A stretch of 64,000 nucleotides of DNA from Trinickia violacea (GCF_005280735.1 NZ_CP040078.1:1426001-1490000); one strand, 5' to 3'; counted from the first letter of the stretch, positions 36,178-45,601 are shown. The notes: generated from the letters alone by a model not told the origin. Made by a program: numbers and translations.

Positions 36178-37911
36178 ATGGCAGTTGAATTCAGCTCATA
36201 CCCGTTTTCGGCGCAACGTTATGAAGCACAGTTGCCCGCGCGCAATGTCAACGTGGACGTCAAACGGCATCCCGTAGCGATCGTCGGCGGCGGACCGGTG
36301 GGACTCGCGCTCGCCCTGGGACTCGCGAACTACGGCGTTGCTTGCGTGGTGATCGAGGCGGACGATTCGGTTTGCCATGGCAGCCGCGCGATCTGCATTT
36401 CGCGCCGAAGCCTCGAGATCATCGAGCGGCTCGGAGCTCTCGAGGGTTTCATGAAGACCGGCTTGCCGTGGACCGGAGGCCGCAGCTTCTACCGCGCCGG
36501 CGAGGTTCTGCATTTCCAAATGCCTCAGGACGAGAACCAGAAGCTGCCGCCGATGGTGAATCTCGCGCAGTACCACATCGAGCAGTTTTTGCTGGACGCT
36601 GCACGGCGCCGTGCCGACCTGATCGATATCCGCTGGCAGACCCGGGTCACGGCCCTCGAATCGCACACGAATGGGGCCAGGCTTTCAGTGAGCACGCCCG
36701 CGGGCGACTATGCGCTCGACGCCGACTGGATCGTCGCCTGCGACGGCGGACGCAGTACGATTCGCGAAGCACTTGGCCTGCAACTTCAGGGCACGAGCTA
36801 CGAGGGCCGCTACGTGATCGTCGACATCAAACTGGAAAGCGACCGGCCCGCCGAGCGTCTCGCATACTTCGATCCGCCATCGAACCCCGGCTCCACGGTG
36901 CTAGTGCACAAGCAGCCTGATAACGTGTGGCGCATCGACTATCAGCTGCGCGATGGCGAAGACGCGGAAGCTGCCGTCAAACCCGAGAACGTGATGCCGC
37001 GGGTGCAGAGTCTGCTCGACATGATGGGCGAACGGGGCCCCTGGTCGCCGATCTGGATTACCTTGTACAAGGCCCATGCGCTCACGCTCGAGCGTTACCG
37101 CCATGGCCGGGCGCTGTTCGCCGGCGATGCCGCACATCTGGTGCCGATCTTCGGCGTGCGCGGCGCGAATTCGGGCATCGACGACGCGGACAATCTCGCC
37201 TGGAAGCTCGCGTTCGTGAGTCGTGGCCTCGCGTCCGAAGCGCTGCTCGACAGTTATTCCGACGAGCGCGTGTACGCGGCCCGCGAAAACTTGAGCTATG
37301 GAACGAAGAGCACCGAGTTCATGGCGCCGCCGTCGTTCGCGTTCGAGCTCATGCGCAAGGCCGTGCTCAGCCTCGCGCTAGAGCATCCCGGAATGCGTTC
37401 GCTGATCAATCCCCGGCAGACGTCGCCGATCGCATACGGCACGTCGCCATTGAACGTAGAGGAAACCGAACCGGGCGCATTCGCCGGCGGTCCGCCCCCT
37501 GGCGCGGTGCTTGCCGAATGTCCCGTCTCCGTGGTCGAGCAAGGCCGCACGCGCTCGGGTCACCTGACAGACCTCGTCCTGCCTCGGTTCACTGCTTTCT
37601 GCTTTACGGCCGACGGGGCGATCCCCGCGGATTTGGTCACACTCGAGAAGACACTGGAGGAGCGGCAATTGCCGTTTCGTGTCATCGCGTTGAGTCCACG
37701 ACGATGCGAGGGCAACGCTCATGCCGCAGTTTGGGATCATACCGGCCGGTTGTTCTCGATGTACGACGCGACACCGGGAACGGTGTACCTCGTGCGCCCT
37801 GATGGCCACGTGCTGGGACGATGGCGCGCCGCAACAGCGGCTCAGATCGACGCGGCCATGACGCACGTCCTGTGTCCAAAGGCGGGCGCAAGTCACAAGG
37901 AGTACGAATGA
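36178..37911 (+). CDS. FAD-dependent aromatic monooxygenase (MhpA/PheA type)
   Basis: A 577-residue single-component flavin monooxygenase. The FAD Rossmann motif GGGPVGLALALG lies at about 38-50, CDGGRSTIREALG is the DG motif, and LFAGDAAHLVPIFGVRGANS then DDADNLAWKL is the GD motif. A thioredoxin-like C-terminal domain follows. Such enzymes hydroxylate phenols or hydroxyphenylpropionates with NAD(P)H. It sits between a transporter and a DUF2783 gene, overlapping the latter by four bases. No ring-cleavage dioxygenase is adjacent, so the pathway is completed elsewhere. Confidence 0.9.
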   Translation: MAVEFSSYPFSAQRYEAQLPARNVNVDVKRHPVAIVGGGPVGLALALGLANYGVACVVIEADDSVCHGSRAICISRRSLEIIERLGALEGFMKTGLPWTGGRSFYRAGEVLHFQMPQDENQKLPPMVNLAQYHIEQFLLDAARRRADLIDIRWQTRVTALESHTNGARLSVSTPAGDYALDADWIVACDGGRSTIREALGLQLQGTSYEGRYVIVDIKLESDRPAERLAYFDPPSNPGSTVLVHKQPDNVWRIDYQLRDGEDAEAAVKPENVMPRVQSLLDMMGERGPWSPIWITLYKAHALTLERYRHGRALFAGDAAHLVPIFGVRGANSGIDDADNLAWKLAFVSRGLASEALLDSYSDERVYAARENLSYGTKSTEFMAPPSFAFELMRKAVLSLALEHPGMRSLINPRQTSPIAYGTSPLNVEETEPGAFAGGPPPGAVLAECPVSVVEQGRTRSGHLTDLVLPRFTAFCFTADGAIPADLVTLEKTLEERQLPFRVIALSPRRCEGNAHAAVWDHTGRLFSMYDATPGTVYLVRPDGHVLGRWRAATAAQIDAAMTHVLCPKAGASHKEYE

Positions 37912-38102
37912 TGAATGCCAGTGAGCTCGATGCCGTCTACACTGCGTTGTGCAAGACGATGACCCGGATCGGCGAGCCGGATGCAACGCTTTTTCTGGCC
38001 CGCTTCGCATTACTCGCGATTGACGCGCTCGACGACGCGCATAAAGCGATGAGCCTGATCGATGCGGCATGCGACGAGATGCCCGTCTGCGCGCAGGCAT
38101 AG
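37908..38102 (+). CDS. DUF2783 small protein
   Basis: A 64-residue helical protein matching DUF2783, a small partner gene commonly found after FAD monooxygenase genes in Burkholderiaceae. It starts at the ATG overlapping the monooxygenase stop (ATGA), with AAGGAG upstream; an ATG three bases later is possible. Its role is unknown, but coupling to the monooxygenase suggests a structural or regulatory partner. Confidence 0.78.
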   Translation: MMNASELDAVYTALCKTMTRIGEPDATLFLARFALLAIDALDDAHKAMSLIDAACDEMPVCAQA

Positions 38103-38438
38103 TGCTGGCCGGCGCACACGGGGGAGAGTGGCGGGGGAGTTCCTTGCGGACTCAAGCTTGATTGATTGCGGGTCCTCGATGAACTTCCGCAGCCGCAGAC
38201 AGTCGTTCGCCGGCCTGGGATCCAGGGCGTCCGGACGGTGGCTTTGTCCCAGCTAGCGGCCACTCGAATTACAGTCTCCGAGTCGCGTAATTAGTCAACA
38301 GGGTCAGCCTGCTGGCCATTCACACACCGTGGAAGGTCGGCGGCTACATCTGCGTCGTTCCGACTCAGTTCTAATCCACGACAAGGGCGGGATAATGACG
38401 CTGTGCGTTGTCGAAATCGAACCGCTTGGAGAAAGCGC
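38103..38438. other. Intergenic region before DUF3079
   Basis: About 335 bases without a supported gene. The only signal I can place is TTGGAGAA just before the DUF3079 start. Confidence 0.5.
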
Positions 38439-38693
38439 ATGGCTAAGGTATTTCCGCTGCACCCACTGCATCCGGAGCGGATCTGCTGGGGCTGCGACCA
38501 CTACTGCCCGGCCAGCGACATGCGCTGCGGCAACGGGCAGAGCCGCACGCAGCATCCGGCCGAATTGCTCGGCGACGACTGGTACGAGCAGGGTGACTGG
38601 GGGCTCGAGGTGAGCCCGGGTGATAAATGCGTCAGGCCCAACAGTGCCACCACCACCCGGGAGAGTAATGCTACGCAAGGCCTGCCGGGTTGA
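38439..38693 (+). CDS. DUF3079 Cys-rich small protein
   Basis: An 84-residue protein of the DUF3079 type. The signature is FPLHPLHPERICWGCDHYCP followed by MRCGNG and RTQHPAELLGDDWYEWG-like residues (here DDWYEQGDWG). Five Cys residues are present, four of them in the first 33 residues (CWGC, HYC and RCGNG), suggesting metal or cluster binding. The last 20 residues are low-complexity and less like the family. Function unknown; it appears to be a lone gene between accessory fragments. Confidence 0.78.
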   Translation: MAKVFPLHPLHPERICWGCDHYCPASDMRCGNGQSRTQHPAELLGDDWYEQGDWGLEVSPGDKCVRPNSATTTRESNATQGLPG

Positions 38694-38804
38694 GGATATC
38701 CGATTCTGGCGAAACATTGACGCGGAAGAGATCACACGAACGACCGCTCTACTTTGCTGACATTCACGCACTGGCGCTTCTGAGGCGGCTACAGGTTGCT
38801 TTCT

Positions 38805-38836
38805 GGACATTCGGAGCTCCGCAGCCGCGAATGTCC
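38805..38836. repeat. Short inverted repeat (9-bp arms)
   Basis: GGACATTCG and CGAATGTCC are exact complements separated by 14 bases and could form a hairpin. No run of T follows, so it is not a clear intrinsic terminator. Confidence 0.65.
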
Positions 38837-38864
38837 GGTGTCACTGCCAGCGAATGCGTACTGT

Positions 38865-38952
38865 CGTTAAGGGTTAATCGACGCCTGCCCGCACGCGCCG
38901 CAGCACGATCGCAGCCATGTGAATAAGGGCAGGCATCGATTAACCCTTAACG
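38865..38952. repeat. Nearly perfect 26-bp inverted repeat with 36-base loop
   Basis: The left arm (38865-38890, beginning CGTTAAGGGTTAATCG) and right arm (38927-38952, ending TTAACCCTTAACG) match at 25 of 26 positions as reverse complements. The 36-base interior has no coding capacity. There is no T run after it. It may be the paired ends of a deleted mobile element, a recombinase site or a structured RNA. Confidence 0.85.
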
Positions 38953-39051
38953 ACTACGGTCCCACGCTTCGATGACGGTCGTTGCGTGATGGGTCGAGGT
39001 CGCAAGAGCCGTGGACAATGTCGCGGCGGGTGTCAGGGCCGTCGTGTCTAT

Positions 39052-39555
39052 CTACACCATGATGAATCCGTGCCGCATACCGAGCATCACCGCTTCGGTG
39101 CGATTGGTCGCACCGAGTTTGCCGAAGATGGATGAGAGGTGGAATTTCACCGTGTTGTCCGAGATGTCGAGCTGCCGCGCAATCTCCTTGTTGCCGAGTC
39201 CGTCGGCGAGCATCGCCAGCACTTCGATCTCACGCAAGGTCAAGGCTTCGAACGGTTCGCCGGATGCCATCTGGTGCGATGGCTTTCGTCCGGGGAGCAG
39301 TCTTGCGAGGATGTCGGGTGACAGCACGCAAAGGCCCGCGGCGACGGCTTCGATGTCCACGGTCATCCCGGGAATCACCCTGCCGGCACCGCGCATCAGT
39401 GCCGACGTGCAGATGCCCATGACCTGCCCGCGCATGTCTGCGAGGGCCGCCCCGGAGAAACCTGGGCGCAGACCGCCGTCCAGTCGCACGAACGCATCGA
39501 GCTGTCCACCTCTCCACGTGCGCCAAGGTTTGCGGGCAACGTTGTGACGACGGGC
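39052..39555 (-). pseudogene. 5'-truncated fusion: trypsin-like (S1C) peptidase end plus LuxR helix-turn-helix
   Basis: The open frame begins after a stop at 39558 without a credible start and reads WRTWRGGQLDAFVRLDGG, then RPGFSGAALADMRGQVMGI and a C-terminal LuxR/GerE domain (LTLREIEVLAMLADGLGNKE, NTVKFHLSSIFGKLGATNRT). The first part matches the end of an HtrA/S1C serine protease, with Ser in GFSGA at the catalytic position; the His and Asp portions are missing. An internal GTG could start a 145-residue product with the DNA-binding domain only. I judge it a decayed gene for a protease-LuxR sensor. Confidence 0.68.
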
Positions 39556-39756
39556 TCACAATGACAGAAGGACAAGGGGCGCATACCACCCAAATGGGTA
39601 GCGGGGTAGAGGCGGACTACCGGATGCGGTCGGATTCGGATGGGAAAGGAAGGCGATTTTCTTTGACGCATCCTGTCCGTCAGCATGCGACCCGCGCGTC
39701 ATTGTGATGGCGGCGCGATGCCATTCGTCCGCCTCAACCCCATGACGGAGGCTCAT

Positions 39757-40128
39757 ATGCAATACCTATTGATGATCTATTCGCAAGAAAACCGGTGGAA
39801 CCAGATGACCGACAGCGAGCGGCAGCAAGGGGTCGCCGCGTATCAGGCGTACTCGGAAGCGTTGACAAAGGCGGAGGCGCTGGTGGGCGGCAACCGGCTG
39901 CAGCACACGAACACGGCCACCACGGTGCGGCTCGTCGACGGCAAGCCTCAGGTGCTTGACGGACCGTATTCCGATTCGAAGGAGCAACTCGCCGGCTACT
40001 TCCTGATCGACGTGCCCAACCTGGACGCGGCGATCGCGTGGGCCTCGCGTTGTCCCGGCGCGGGGCACGGCATCATGGAAGTGCGCCCGGTCTGGACAGC
40101 TCCCTACAATGAGCCATCTGCCGCATGA
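39757..40128 (+). CDS. YCII/DGPF-domain protein
   Basis: A 123-residue YCII-related protein with the DGPYSDSKEQLAGYF motif. The ATG at 39757 has GGAGG five bases upstream. It overlaps the following ECF sigma factor gene by four bases (ATGA). DGPF proteins are regularly paired with ECF42-type sigma factors. The biochemical activity is unknown; the ferredoxin-like fold suggests a ligand-binding or isomerase-type role. Confidence 0.88.
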   Translation: MQYLLMIYSQENRWNQMTDSERQQGVAAYQAYSEALTKAEALVGGNRLQHTNTATTVRLVDGKPQVLDGPYSDSKEQLAGYFLIDVPNLDAAIAWASRCPGAGHGIMEVRPVWTAPYNEPSAA

Positions 40129-41393
40129 GTCTGTCCGGCGGCGATCGTGACGCTGACGGCGCCGCGCGTTCGATTGCCGAGGCGGTCGCTCGCCGCAGCT
40201 ACGGCAAGCTCGTCGCGCTGCTGGCGATGCGCACGCGCGACGTTGCAGCGGCCGAGGACGCGCTAGCCGACGCGTTTGCGGCCGCGCTCGCGGACTGGCC
40301 GGAGCGCGGCTGCCCCGCGAATCCCGAGGCGTGGCTGATGACGGTTGCGCGCCGCCGGGCAATCGACGGCGCGCGCCATCGCTGGGTCGGCGATGAAGTG
40401 GCGAACCAGCTCGCGATCCTCGCCGACGAGATCGACGAGCGTGAAGCAGGCGCGTTGCCCGACCGGCGTCTTGCGCTGCTGTTCGCGTGCACACACCCCG
40501 CGCTCGAGGCAGCGATTCGCACGCCGCTGATGCTGCAGGTGGTGCTGGGGCTCGAGGCGAAGACGATCGCATCCGCGTTCCTGATGTCGCCCGCCGCCAT
40601 GGGCAAGCGCCTCGTGCGGGCGAAGAACAAGATCCGCGACGCGGGCATTCCGTTCAGCGTGCCCGAGCGCGAGGAGTTGCCCGGCCGTCTCGCTTCGGTG
40701 CTGGAAGCGGTCTACGCGGCCTATGCGCAAGGGTGGACTGACCCGATCGGCGGCGATACCGTGCGGCGCGATCTCGCCGGCGAGGCGCTGTTTCTTGCGC
40801 AACTGCTCGTCGAGCTGCTGCCCGATGAGCCAGAGACGCTGGGTCTGCTCGCACTGATGCTGTATGCGCAGGCGCGGCGCGATGCGCGACGCGATGCGGC
40901 CGGCGAATACGTGCCGCTGTCGGCTCAGGATCCGGCGACATGGGACGCACCGATGATCGACGCAGCCGACGCACTGCTACGGCACGCGTGCGCATTCAAC
41001 GCAATCGGACGCTTTCAGCTCGAGGCCGCGCTGCAGTCTGCGCACGTGCACCGCTGCCGGACGCATCGCCCGAACTGGGACGAGATAGTGCGGCTCTACG
41101 ATGCACTGCTCGCGATCGCGGCGTCGCCTGTGGTCGCAGTGAACCGCGCGATCGCGCTGGCGGAACGCGACGGCCCGCAGGTGGCACTCGACGCGCTCGC
41201 GCTGTATGCGGACGATCCGCGGCTAGCCGACTATCAGCCGTACTGGGCCGCCCGCGCCGATCTGCTCGCGCGTGCTGGCGCGACGGCCGAAGCGCTCGGC
41301 GCGTACGATCTCGCGATCGGCCTCGAGCCCGATCCGGCCGTACGCCGGTTCCTGCAGCGAAAGCGCGTGGAGCTGTCCTCTCCGAGTAGCTAG
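40125..41393 (+). CDS. ECF-family RNA polymerase sigma factor, ECF42 type with C-terminal extension
   Basis: A 422-residue sigma-70 family protein. Sigma region 2 is near residues 22-85 (AEDALADAFAAALADWPERG, PEAWLMTVARRRAIDGARH) and region 4 near 125-180 (PLMLQVVLGLEAKTIASAF, SPAAMGKRLVRAKNKIR). A long helical TPR-like extension (about 185-420) replaces the usual C-terminus, as in the ECF42 group, which has no anti-sigma gene and is thought to be controlled by this extension. It is translationally coupled to a DGPF/YCII gene, the standard partner. Confidence 0.9.
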   Translation: MSLSGGDRDADGAARSIAEAVARRSYGKLVALLAMRTRDVAAAEDALADAFAAALADWPERGCPANPEAWLMTVARRRAIDGARHRWVGDEVANQLAILADEIDEREAGALPDRRLALLFACTHPALEAAIRTPLMLQVVLGLEAKTIASAFLMSPAAMGKRLVRAKNKIRDAGIPFSVPEREELPGRLASVLEAVYAAYAQGWTDPIGGDTVRRDLAGEALFLAQLLVELLPDEPETLGLLALMLYAQARRDARRDAAGEYVPLSAQDPATWDAPMIDAADALLRHACAFNAIGRFQLEAALQSAHVHRCRTHRPNWDEIVRLYDALLAIAASPVVAVNRAIALAERDGPQVALDALALYADDPRLADYQPYWAARADLLARAGATAEALGAYDLAIGLEPDPAVRRFLQRKRVELSSPSS

Positions 41394-41556
41394 AAAGCGC
41401 CTTGCGTTTGTCACGTGAGCGAAGAGGGGAACGACTGGCTGCTCGTCGCAATTGCAGTCGCGAACGCGTCGGAGCGTGAGCGGGGTTGGGCGCTCCTGTC
41501 CCGATGTCACGTTTAGCGTGCCCGGAACAGAAGCGCTTCTGACGCATTGGCGCCAC

Positions 41557-42450
41557 TTACTGGGTGATGGCCCGCTGGGACGTCGCAGCCAACGACCCAA
41601 AACGCCCACTGTTAAAGTCCTCTACCGCCTCGCGAATTTCTTGTTCCGTATTCATGACGAAGGGACCATACGCGGCAACGGGTTCGTCGATGGGCTCGCC
41701 GCTGATCACCAGCACGGTTGCATCGCTGATGGCATCGAGCTGAACGTCAGTGCCGTCCTGCTCGAGCAGAACCAGTTGCGCGTCGCTGACGACCCGCTCA
41801 TCGCCATTGACCCGCAGCTGGCCGCGTAGCACGACGAGTGCGAGCGTCCTGCCCGCCGGCAGCGTCAACGTTGCGCTACGTCCTGCGTTGAGCCCCACAT
41901 CCCAGACGTCCATCGGCGTGAAGGTATGCGCCGGCCCCGCATTGCCCGCGTAGTTGCCGGCGATCACCCGCACGCGTCCTGCGCCTGCCGGCAGGTTGAC
42001 CGATGGAATCTGGCTGGCGACGATGCTTTGATAGCCGGGTGCCGTCATCTTGTCCTTCGCTGGCAGATTGACCCAGAGCTGGACCATCTCCAGCGTCCCG
42101 CCTGTCTTTGCGAACGCGCGCGAATGGAACTCCTCATGCAGGATGCCGGCGCCCGCGGTCATCCACTGCACATCGCCGGGACCGATCCGGCCGCCGCTGC
42201 CTGTCGAGTCGAGGTGCTCCAGCTCGCCCTGGTACACGATGGTCACGGTTTCGAAGCCGCGGTGCGGGTGCTGTCCGACGCCCTGACGGCGGGCTGTCGG
42301 CGCAAAGGTCTTCGGCCCCGCGTAGTCGAGCATCAGGAACGGGCTCAGGTGACGGCCCATCGTTTGATGCGAGAACAGCGTACGCACCGGAAAGCCGTCG
42401 CCGACCCAATGTGTGTTGGGATTGCTGTAAGTGCCGAGAATCTTTTTCAT
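41557..42450 (-). CDS. Pirin family protein
   Basis: A 297-residue bicupin. Metal ligands are visible in the N-terminal cupin (GQHPHRGFETVTIVYQGE and later HEEFHS). The second cupin lacks this set. Bacterial pirins have been linked to quercetinase activity and to metabolic regulation. The start at 42450 gives the common MKKILGTYSNP N-terminus; the frame is open 14 codons upstream. It is separate from the neighbouring porin, which is also on the minus strand. Confidence 0.9.
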   Translation of the reverse strand: MKKILGTYSNPNTHWVGDGFPVRTLFSHQTMGRHLSPFLMLDYAGPKTFAPTARRQGVGQHPHRGFETVTIVYQGELEHLDSTGSGGRIGPGDVQWMTAGAGILHEEFHSRAFAKTGGTLEMVQLWVNLPAKDKMTAPGYQSIVASQIPSVNLPAGAGRVRVIAGNYAGNAGPAHTFTPMDVWDVGLNAGRSATLTLPAGRTLALVVLRGQLRVNGDERVVSDAQLVLLEQDGTDVQLDAISDATVLVISGEPIDEPVAAYGPFVMNTEQEIREAVEDFNSGRFGSLAATSQRAITQ

Positions 42451-42609
42451 CGTCGAATATTCCTGTTGAAAGGCCTGCGGCCTTGTTTGCATGGATACAG
42501 AGTAGTGGTCGGACGATGACGGCGGTAGAGGGCGGAAGTGTTCCTCTGTGTCTCATTGAAGGAACGATGACTGCAAATAAAACGCGTATGGGTTTGCGAA
42601 GGGGCGCTT

Positions 42610-43728
42610 TCAGAATTTCGTCTGCAACCCGATGCGCGCCAGTGTCTGTGAACGGTTGCTCGCTGCCGCACCGGGTTGAAGCAGCCCGTTGATCCACGCT
42701 TGCGTCGTGGCGGAGTCGCCGCTGGCACGCTGATAGACGGCCTCGACGTACGCCATCGTCCGCTCCGAAAAGTGGTATTGCACCGCTGTGGCGATCTGGT
42801 GCGCGGCATTGTTATCGAGCACCTCGTTTCCCTTCATGTACTGGTAGTCGAGTCCGGCCGACCAGGCAGAGGAGATCGTCCAATAGGAGCCTGCCTTGTA
42901 GACGTCGATCTTTGCGCCGCTCGCCGTGTTCTTCGTATTCGTGTACAGCAGCATGGCGAGCACGCTGCCGAACTTGTAGTGCGCGCCGGCGCCGAAGTTG
43001 CGGATGCCGTCATGACCGTTACCCAGTTCGGGATATTTAGCCTCGATGTACGCGACCCCGACGCCAAGCGGGCCGTTCTCGTAGTTCATGCCTGCGCTGA
43101 TCGTCGAATTGGCGGAAAACGAACCCGCGACGCCACCAAAGCCATACAGCGCGCCAAAACTGAATCCCTCGAGGGATGGGCTGCGATACTTGACCGCGTT
43201 CGCCACACGCGTTGCGCCGGCCAGGCGGTCGAAGTCAAACGAGCCGGTCGGATTTTGCGGCACGCCCAGCGAGCTGAACGGTCCCTGGCGAAAATCATAA
43301 AGTCCGCCAAACAGGAAGGCGCCGTCGAAGAGACCGAGCGTCAACGTGTCGAACATGAAGTCGTACTGGTTGCCGAACGTCACGGCGCCAAGCCGCTCAT
43401 CGGACAGACCCACGTATGCCGTTCGATTGAAGATCTGACCCGCGCCCGGAATGGTTGCGCCACTGCCGAGATCGAACTGCGAAGTCAGATTGAATACGGC
43501 CTTCGTTCCGCTGCCGAGATCCTCGCTTCCGCTGAACGTGAGCACGTTTGGAGCAAAAATCCCGCTGTCGAACTGCGTCACCGAGCCGCCATGCTGGTTG
43601 TTCACATAGGTCACGCCGCCATCGATCATGCCCTGCAATGTGACACTCCCCTGGGCGTACGCGCTGGCGTGGAAGCATGTCGCGCTCACGCAGCCGGCCA
43701 GGCCTATCAGCGCGGTCTGTCTCTTCAT
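42610..43728 (-). CDS. Gram-negative porin (OmpC-like, Burkholderiales type)
   Basis: A 372-residue outer-membrane porin. The signal peptide ends at ASAYAQ (about residue 26). The barrel begins GSVTLQGMIDGGVTYVNN and ends in Phe (ARIGLQTKF), the outer-membrane insertion signal. The eyelet loop-type segment GFSFGALYGFGG and alternating hydrophobic strands fit the Porin_4 family. It probably forms trimeric general-diffusion channels. It may serve uptake for nearby catabolic genes, but no link is shown. Confidence 0.92.
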   Translation of the reverse strand: MKRQTALIGLAGCVSATCFHASAYAQGSVTLQGMIDGGVTYVNNQHGGSVTQFDSGIFAPNVLTFSGSEDLGSGTKAVFNLTSQFDLGSGATIPGAGQIFNRTAYVGLSDERLGAVTFGNQYDFMFDTLTLGLFDGAFLFGGLYDFRQGPFSSLGVPQNPTGSFDFDRLAGATRVANAVKYRSPSLEGFSFGALYGFGGVAGSFSANSTISAGMNYENGPLGVGVAYIEAKYPELGNGHDGIRNFGAGAHYKFGSVLAMLLYTNTKNTASGAKIDVYKAGSYWTISSAWSAGLDYQYMKGNEVLDNNAAHQIATAVQYHFSERTMAYVEAVYQRASGDSATTQAWINGLLQPGAAASNRSQTLARIGLQTKF

Positions 43729-43866
43729 GATGATCGCTTCCCTGTCGTCGACGCGTCACCGCTGCGAGCGGGACTGAGCGCCGTACCTGGCACGGCGTGG
43801 TCGAGGGTTCGCCGGAGCTTGCGGATACGCGCGGACGGTAGCACAACCGGCCGCGCGCGTGACAGG

Positions 43867-44505
43867 TCAGTTCTTGTCGTACGAGAACTGGATGCCGGCC
43901 GTGCCGCCGGTTTCGATGAACAGGTTGATGAACGCCGGTACCGTCTCGCTGCGTGCCCAATCGCGTTGCAGCTCGCAGAACAGCTGGGCGACACTGATCA
44001 TCTTGCCGCCTGCCTGTTCGATACGGCGCAACGCAGCTTCGTGCGCTGCGACGGACGTGCCGCCGACCGCGTCGACGACGACGTATACCTCGTAGCCTTC
44101 CTTCAACGCGTCGAGTGCCGGAAACGTCAAGCACGCTTCCGTCCAGAGCGCGGTCATGATCAGCTTCTTGCGGCCGGTTGCCTCGACGGCCTTGCGGAAT
44201 TCGACGTCTTCCCACGAATTGATGCTGGTGCGATCGTAGGTCGGATAGTCGTCAAGCACCGCGCGCAGTTGCGGGATGGGTGGCTTGTTCAGGCCAGTCT
44301 TCACGTTGACTGTCGAATGGACGATCGGCAGCTTGTAGGCGACTGCGGCCTTGGCGGCGCCCACAATGTTGTTGACCAGCAGTTGGCGATCCATCGACGC
44401 GATGGAATTCACCTGGACCGGCTGGTAATCGATGACGATGAATGCCGCGTTTTGCGGTGTGAGCAGATGATCGTTCGCGGGGTCGCGAATGGTTTCGCTT
44501 GCCAT
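43867..44505 (-). CDS. Isochorismatase-family cysteine hydrolase
   Basis: A 212-residue cytoplasmic hydrolase of the isochorismatase/nicotinamidase superfamily. Catalytic residues are Asp26 (VIDYQPV) and the nucleophile Cys125 (WTEACLTFPA), with the nearby cis-peptide region. The ATG at 44505 has GGAGA upstream. It is divergent to a LysR regulator beginning at 44705, which probably controls it. The substrate is unknown; many relatives are mis-annotated as hydrolases of amides or ureas. Confidence 0.88.
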   Translation of the reverse strand: MASETIRDPANDHLLTPQNAAFIVIDYQPVQVNSIASMDRQLLVNNIVGAAKAAVAYKLPIVHSTVNVKTGLNKPPIPQLRAVLDDYPTYDRTSINSWEDVEFRKAVEATGRKKLIMTALWTEACLTFPALDALKEGYEVYVVVDAVGGTSVAAHEAALRRIEQAGGKMISVAQLFCELQRDWARSETVPAFINLFIETGGTAGIQFSYDKN

Positions 44506-44704
44506 GTTTGTCTCCAGAAAACTGTGCAAGAAGTGAAAGGCGATCCTGAGGATCGGTGTGTGATGCATAGCCATGCTATGCGGGCGACGAGCCGGCTTGA
44601 AGCCTCGAAAACTGCCGACTGTGTTCTATGAGCGGAACAACGACGATCCGTTGGTGGATCTTGATGTCTTAAGATGCCTTTATTGTTCTGCCGAAGGAAC
44701 AGTA

Positions 44705-45601
44705 ATGGACGACCTAAACGACATTTTCTACTTCGTGAAAGTGGTCGACAACCACGGTTTCACGCAGGCCGGACGGGCGCTCAACATGCCCAAGTCCAAG
44801 CTGAGCCGTCGCATCGCCGAGCTCGAAGCGAGATATGGCGTTCGCCTGCTCAACCGGTCCACGCGCCATTTCTCGATGACGGAGACGGGACAGGAGTTCT
44901 ACGAACGCTGTGTCGCGGTGCTCGTTGAAGCCGATGCCGCCCGCGAGGTGATGGAGCGTAGGCTTTCCGAGCCTCAAGGCGTGGTGAGGATGAGTTGCCC
45001 CACGACGCTGCTCGCGTACCGTATAGGGAATCTTGTCGCCGACTTCATGACGCAATACCCGAAGGTGCAGATTCTTCTTGATGCAACGAATCGTCGGGTC
45101 GATGTTCTTGGCGAAGGTCTCGATCTCGCTTTGCGAGTTCGCTTCCCGCCGCTCGAAGACAGCGGGCTCGTCATGCGCGTCCTGTCTGGCAGTCCGCAGC
45201 GTCTGGTTGCCGCGCCGGCGCTCGTGGAGCGGCACGGGAGTGTCGTGCATCCCGCAGATCTGTCCGGCATGCCGAGCCTCGATTGGGGCCCGCAGCGCGA
45301 TCATGCGTGGGCTCTTGTCGGACCGGACGGAGCGGAAGCGCGGGTGAGTCACGCGCCGCGCTACATCACCGACGACATGACCGCGCTTCGGCAGGCGGCC
45401 ATGAAAGGCGTGGGCGTCGTGCAATTACCGTACATGGTCGTGGAGGATGCGCTCGTAAAAGGCACGCTGGTCGACGTGATACCGGGCTGGAAACCCAAAG
45501 GGGGGCTGGTTCATGCCGTCTTTCCGTCACGTAGGGGACTATTGCCCGCCGTGCGCCTGCTGATCGACTATCTCGCCGAACACATCCAGAAAGACGAGTG
45601 A
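44705..45601 (+). CDS. LysR-family transcriptional regulator
   Basis: A 298-residue LysR regulator. The helix-turn-helix is at about 1-60 (FTQAGRALNMPKSKLSRRIAELEARYGVRLLNRSTR) and the effector domain follows to about 295. An AAGGA site lies upstream of the ATG. It diverges from the isochorismatase-like gene across about 200 bases, where its binding site should lie. Confidence 0.9.
   Translation: MDDLNDIFYFVKVVDNHGFTQAGRALNMPKSKLSRRIAELEARYGVRLLNRSTRHFSMTETGQEFYERCVAVLVEADAAREVMERRLSEPQGVVRMSCPTTLLAYRIGNLVADFMTQYPKVQILLDATNRRVDVLGEGLDLALRVRFPPLEDSGLVMRVLSGSPQRLVAAPALVERHGSVVHPADLSGMPSLDWGPQRDHAWALVGPDGAEARVSHAPRYITDDMTALRQAAMKGVGVVQLPYMVVEDALVKGTLVDVIPGWKPKGGLVHAVFPSRRGLLPAVRLLIDYLAEHIQKDE

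Larger units (their letters stand above)
38694..39051. other. Non-coding region with two inverted repeats
   Basis: No gene is supported in these 358 bases. The region holds a 9-base inverted repeat at 38805-38836 and a long 26-base inverted repeat at 38865-38952, described separately. The rest is unremarkable. Confidence 0.6.

Noticed and set aside
38865..38952. The long inverted repeat as an integron attC site
   Set aside because: The ends read GTT... on the left and ...AAC on the right, opposite to the attC core arrangement, and no integron integrase or cassette array is present.
38865..38952. The long inverted repeat as an intrinsic terminator
   Set aside because: The arms are far longer than usual and no T run follows on either side.
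42676..44631. A 651-codon open frame on the plus strand opposite the porin and isochorismatase genes
   Set aside because: It is antisense to two clear genes with recognisable motifs, and has no domain; high G+C makes such antisense frames common.
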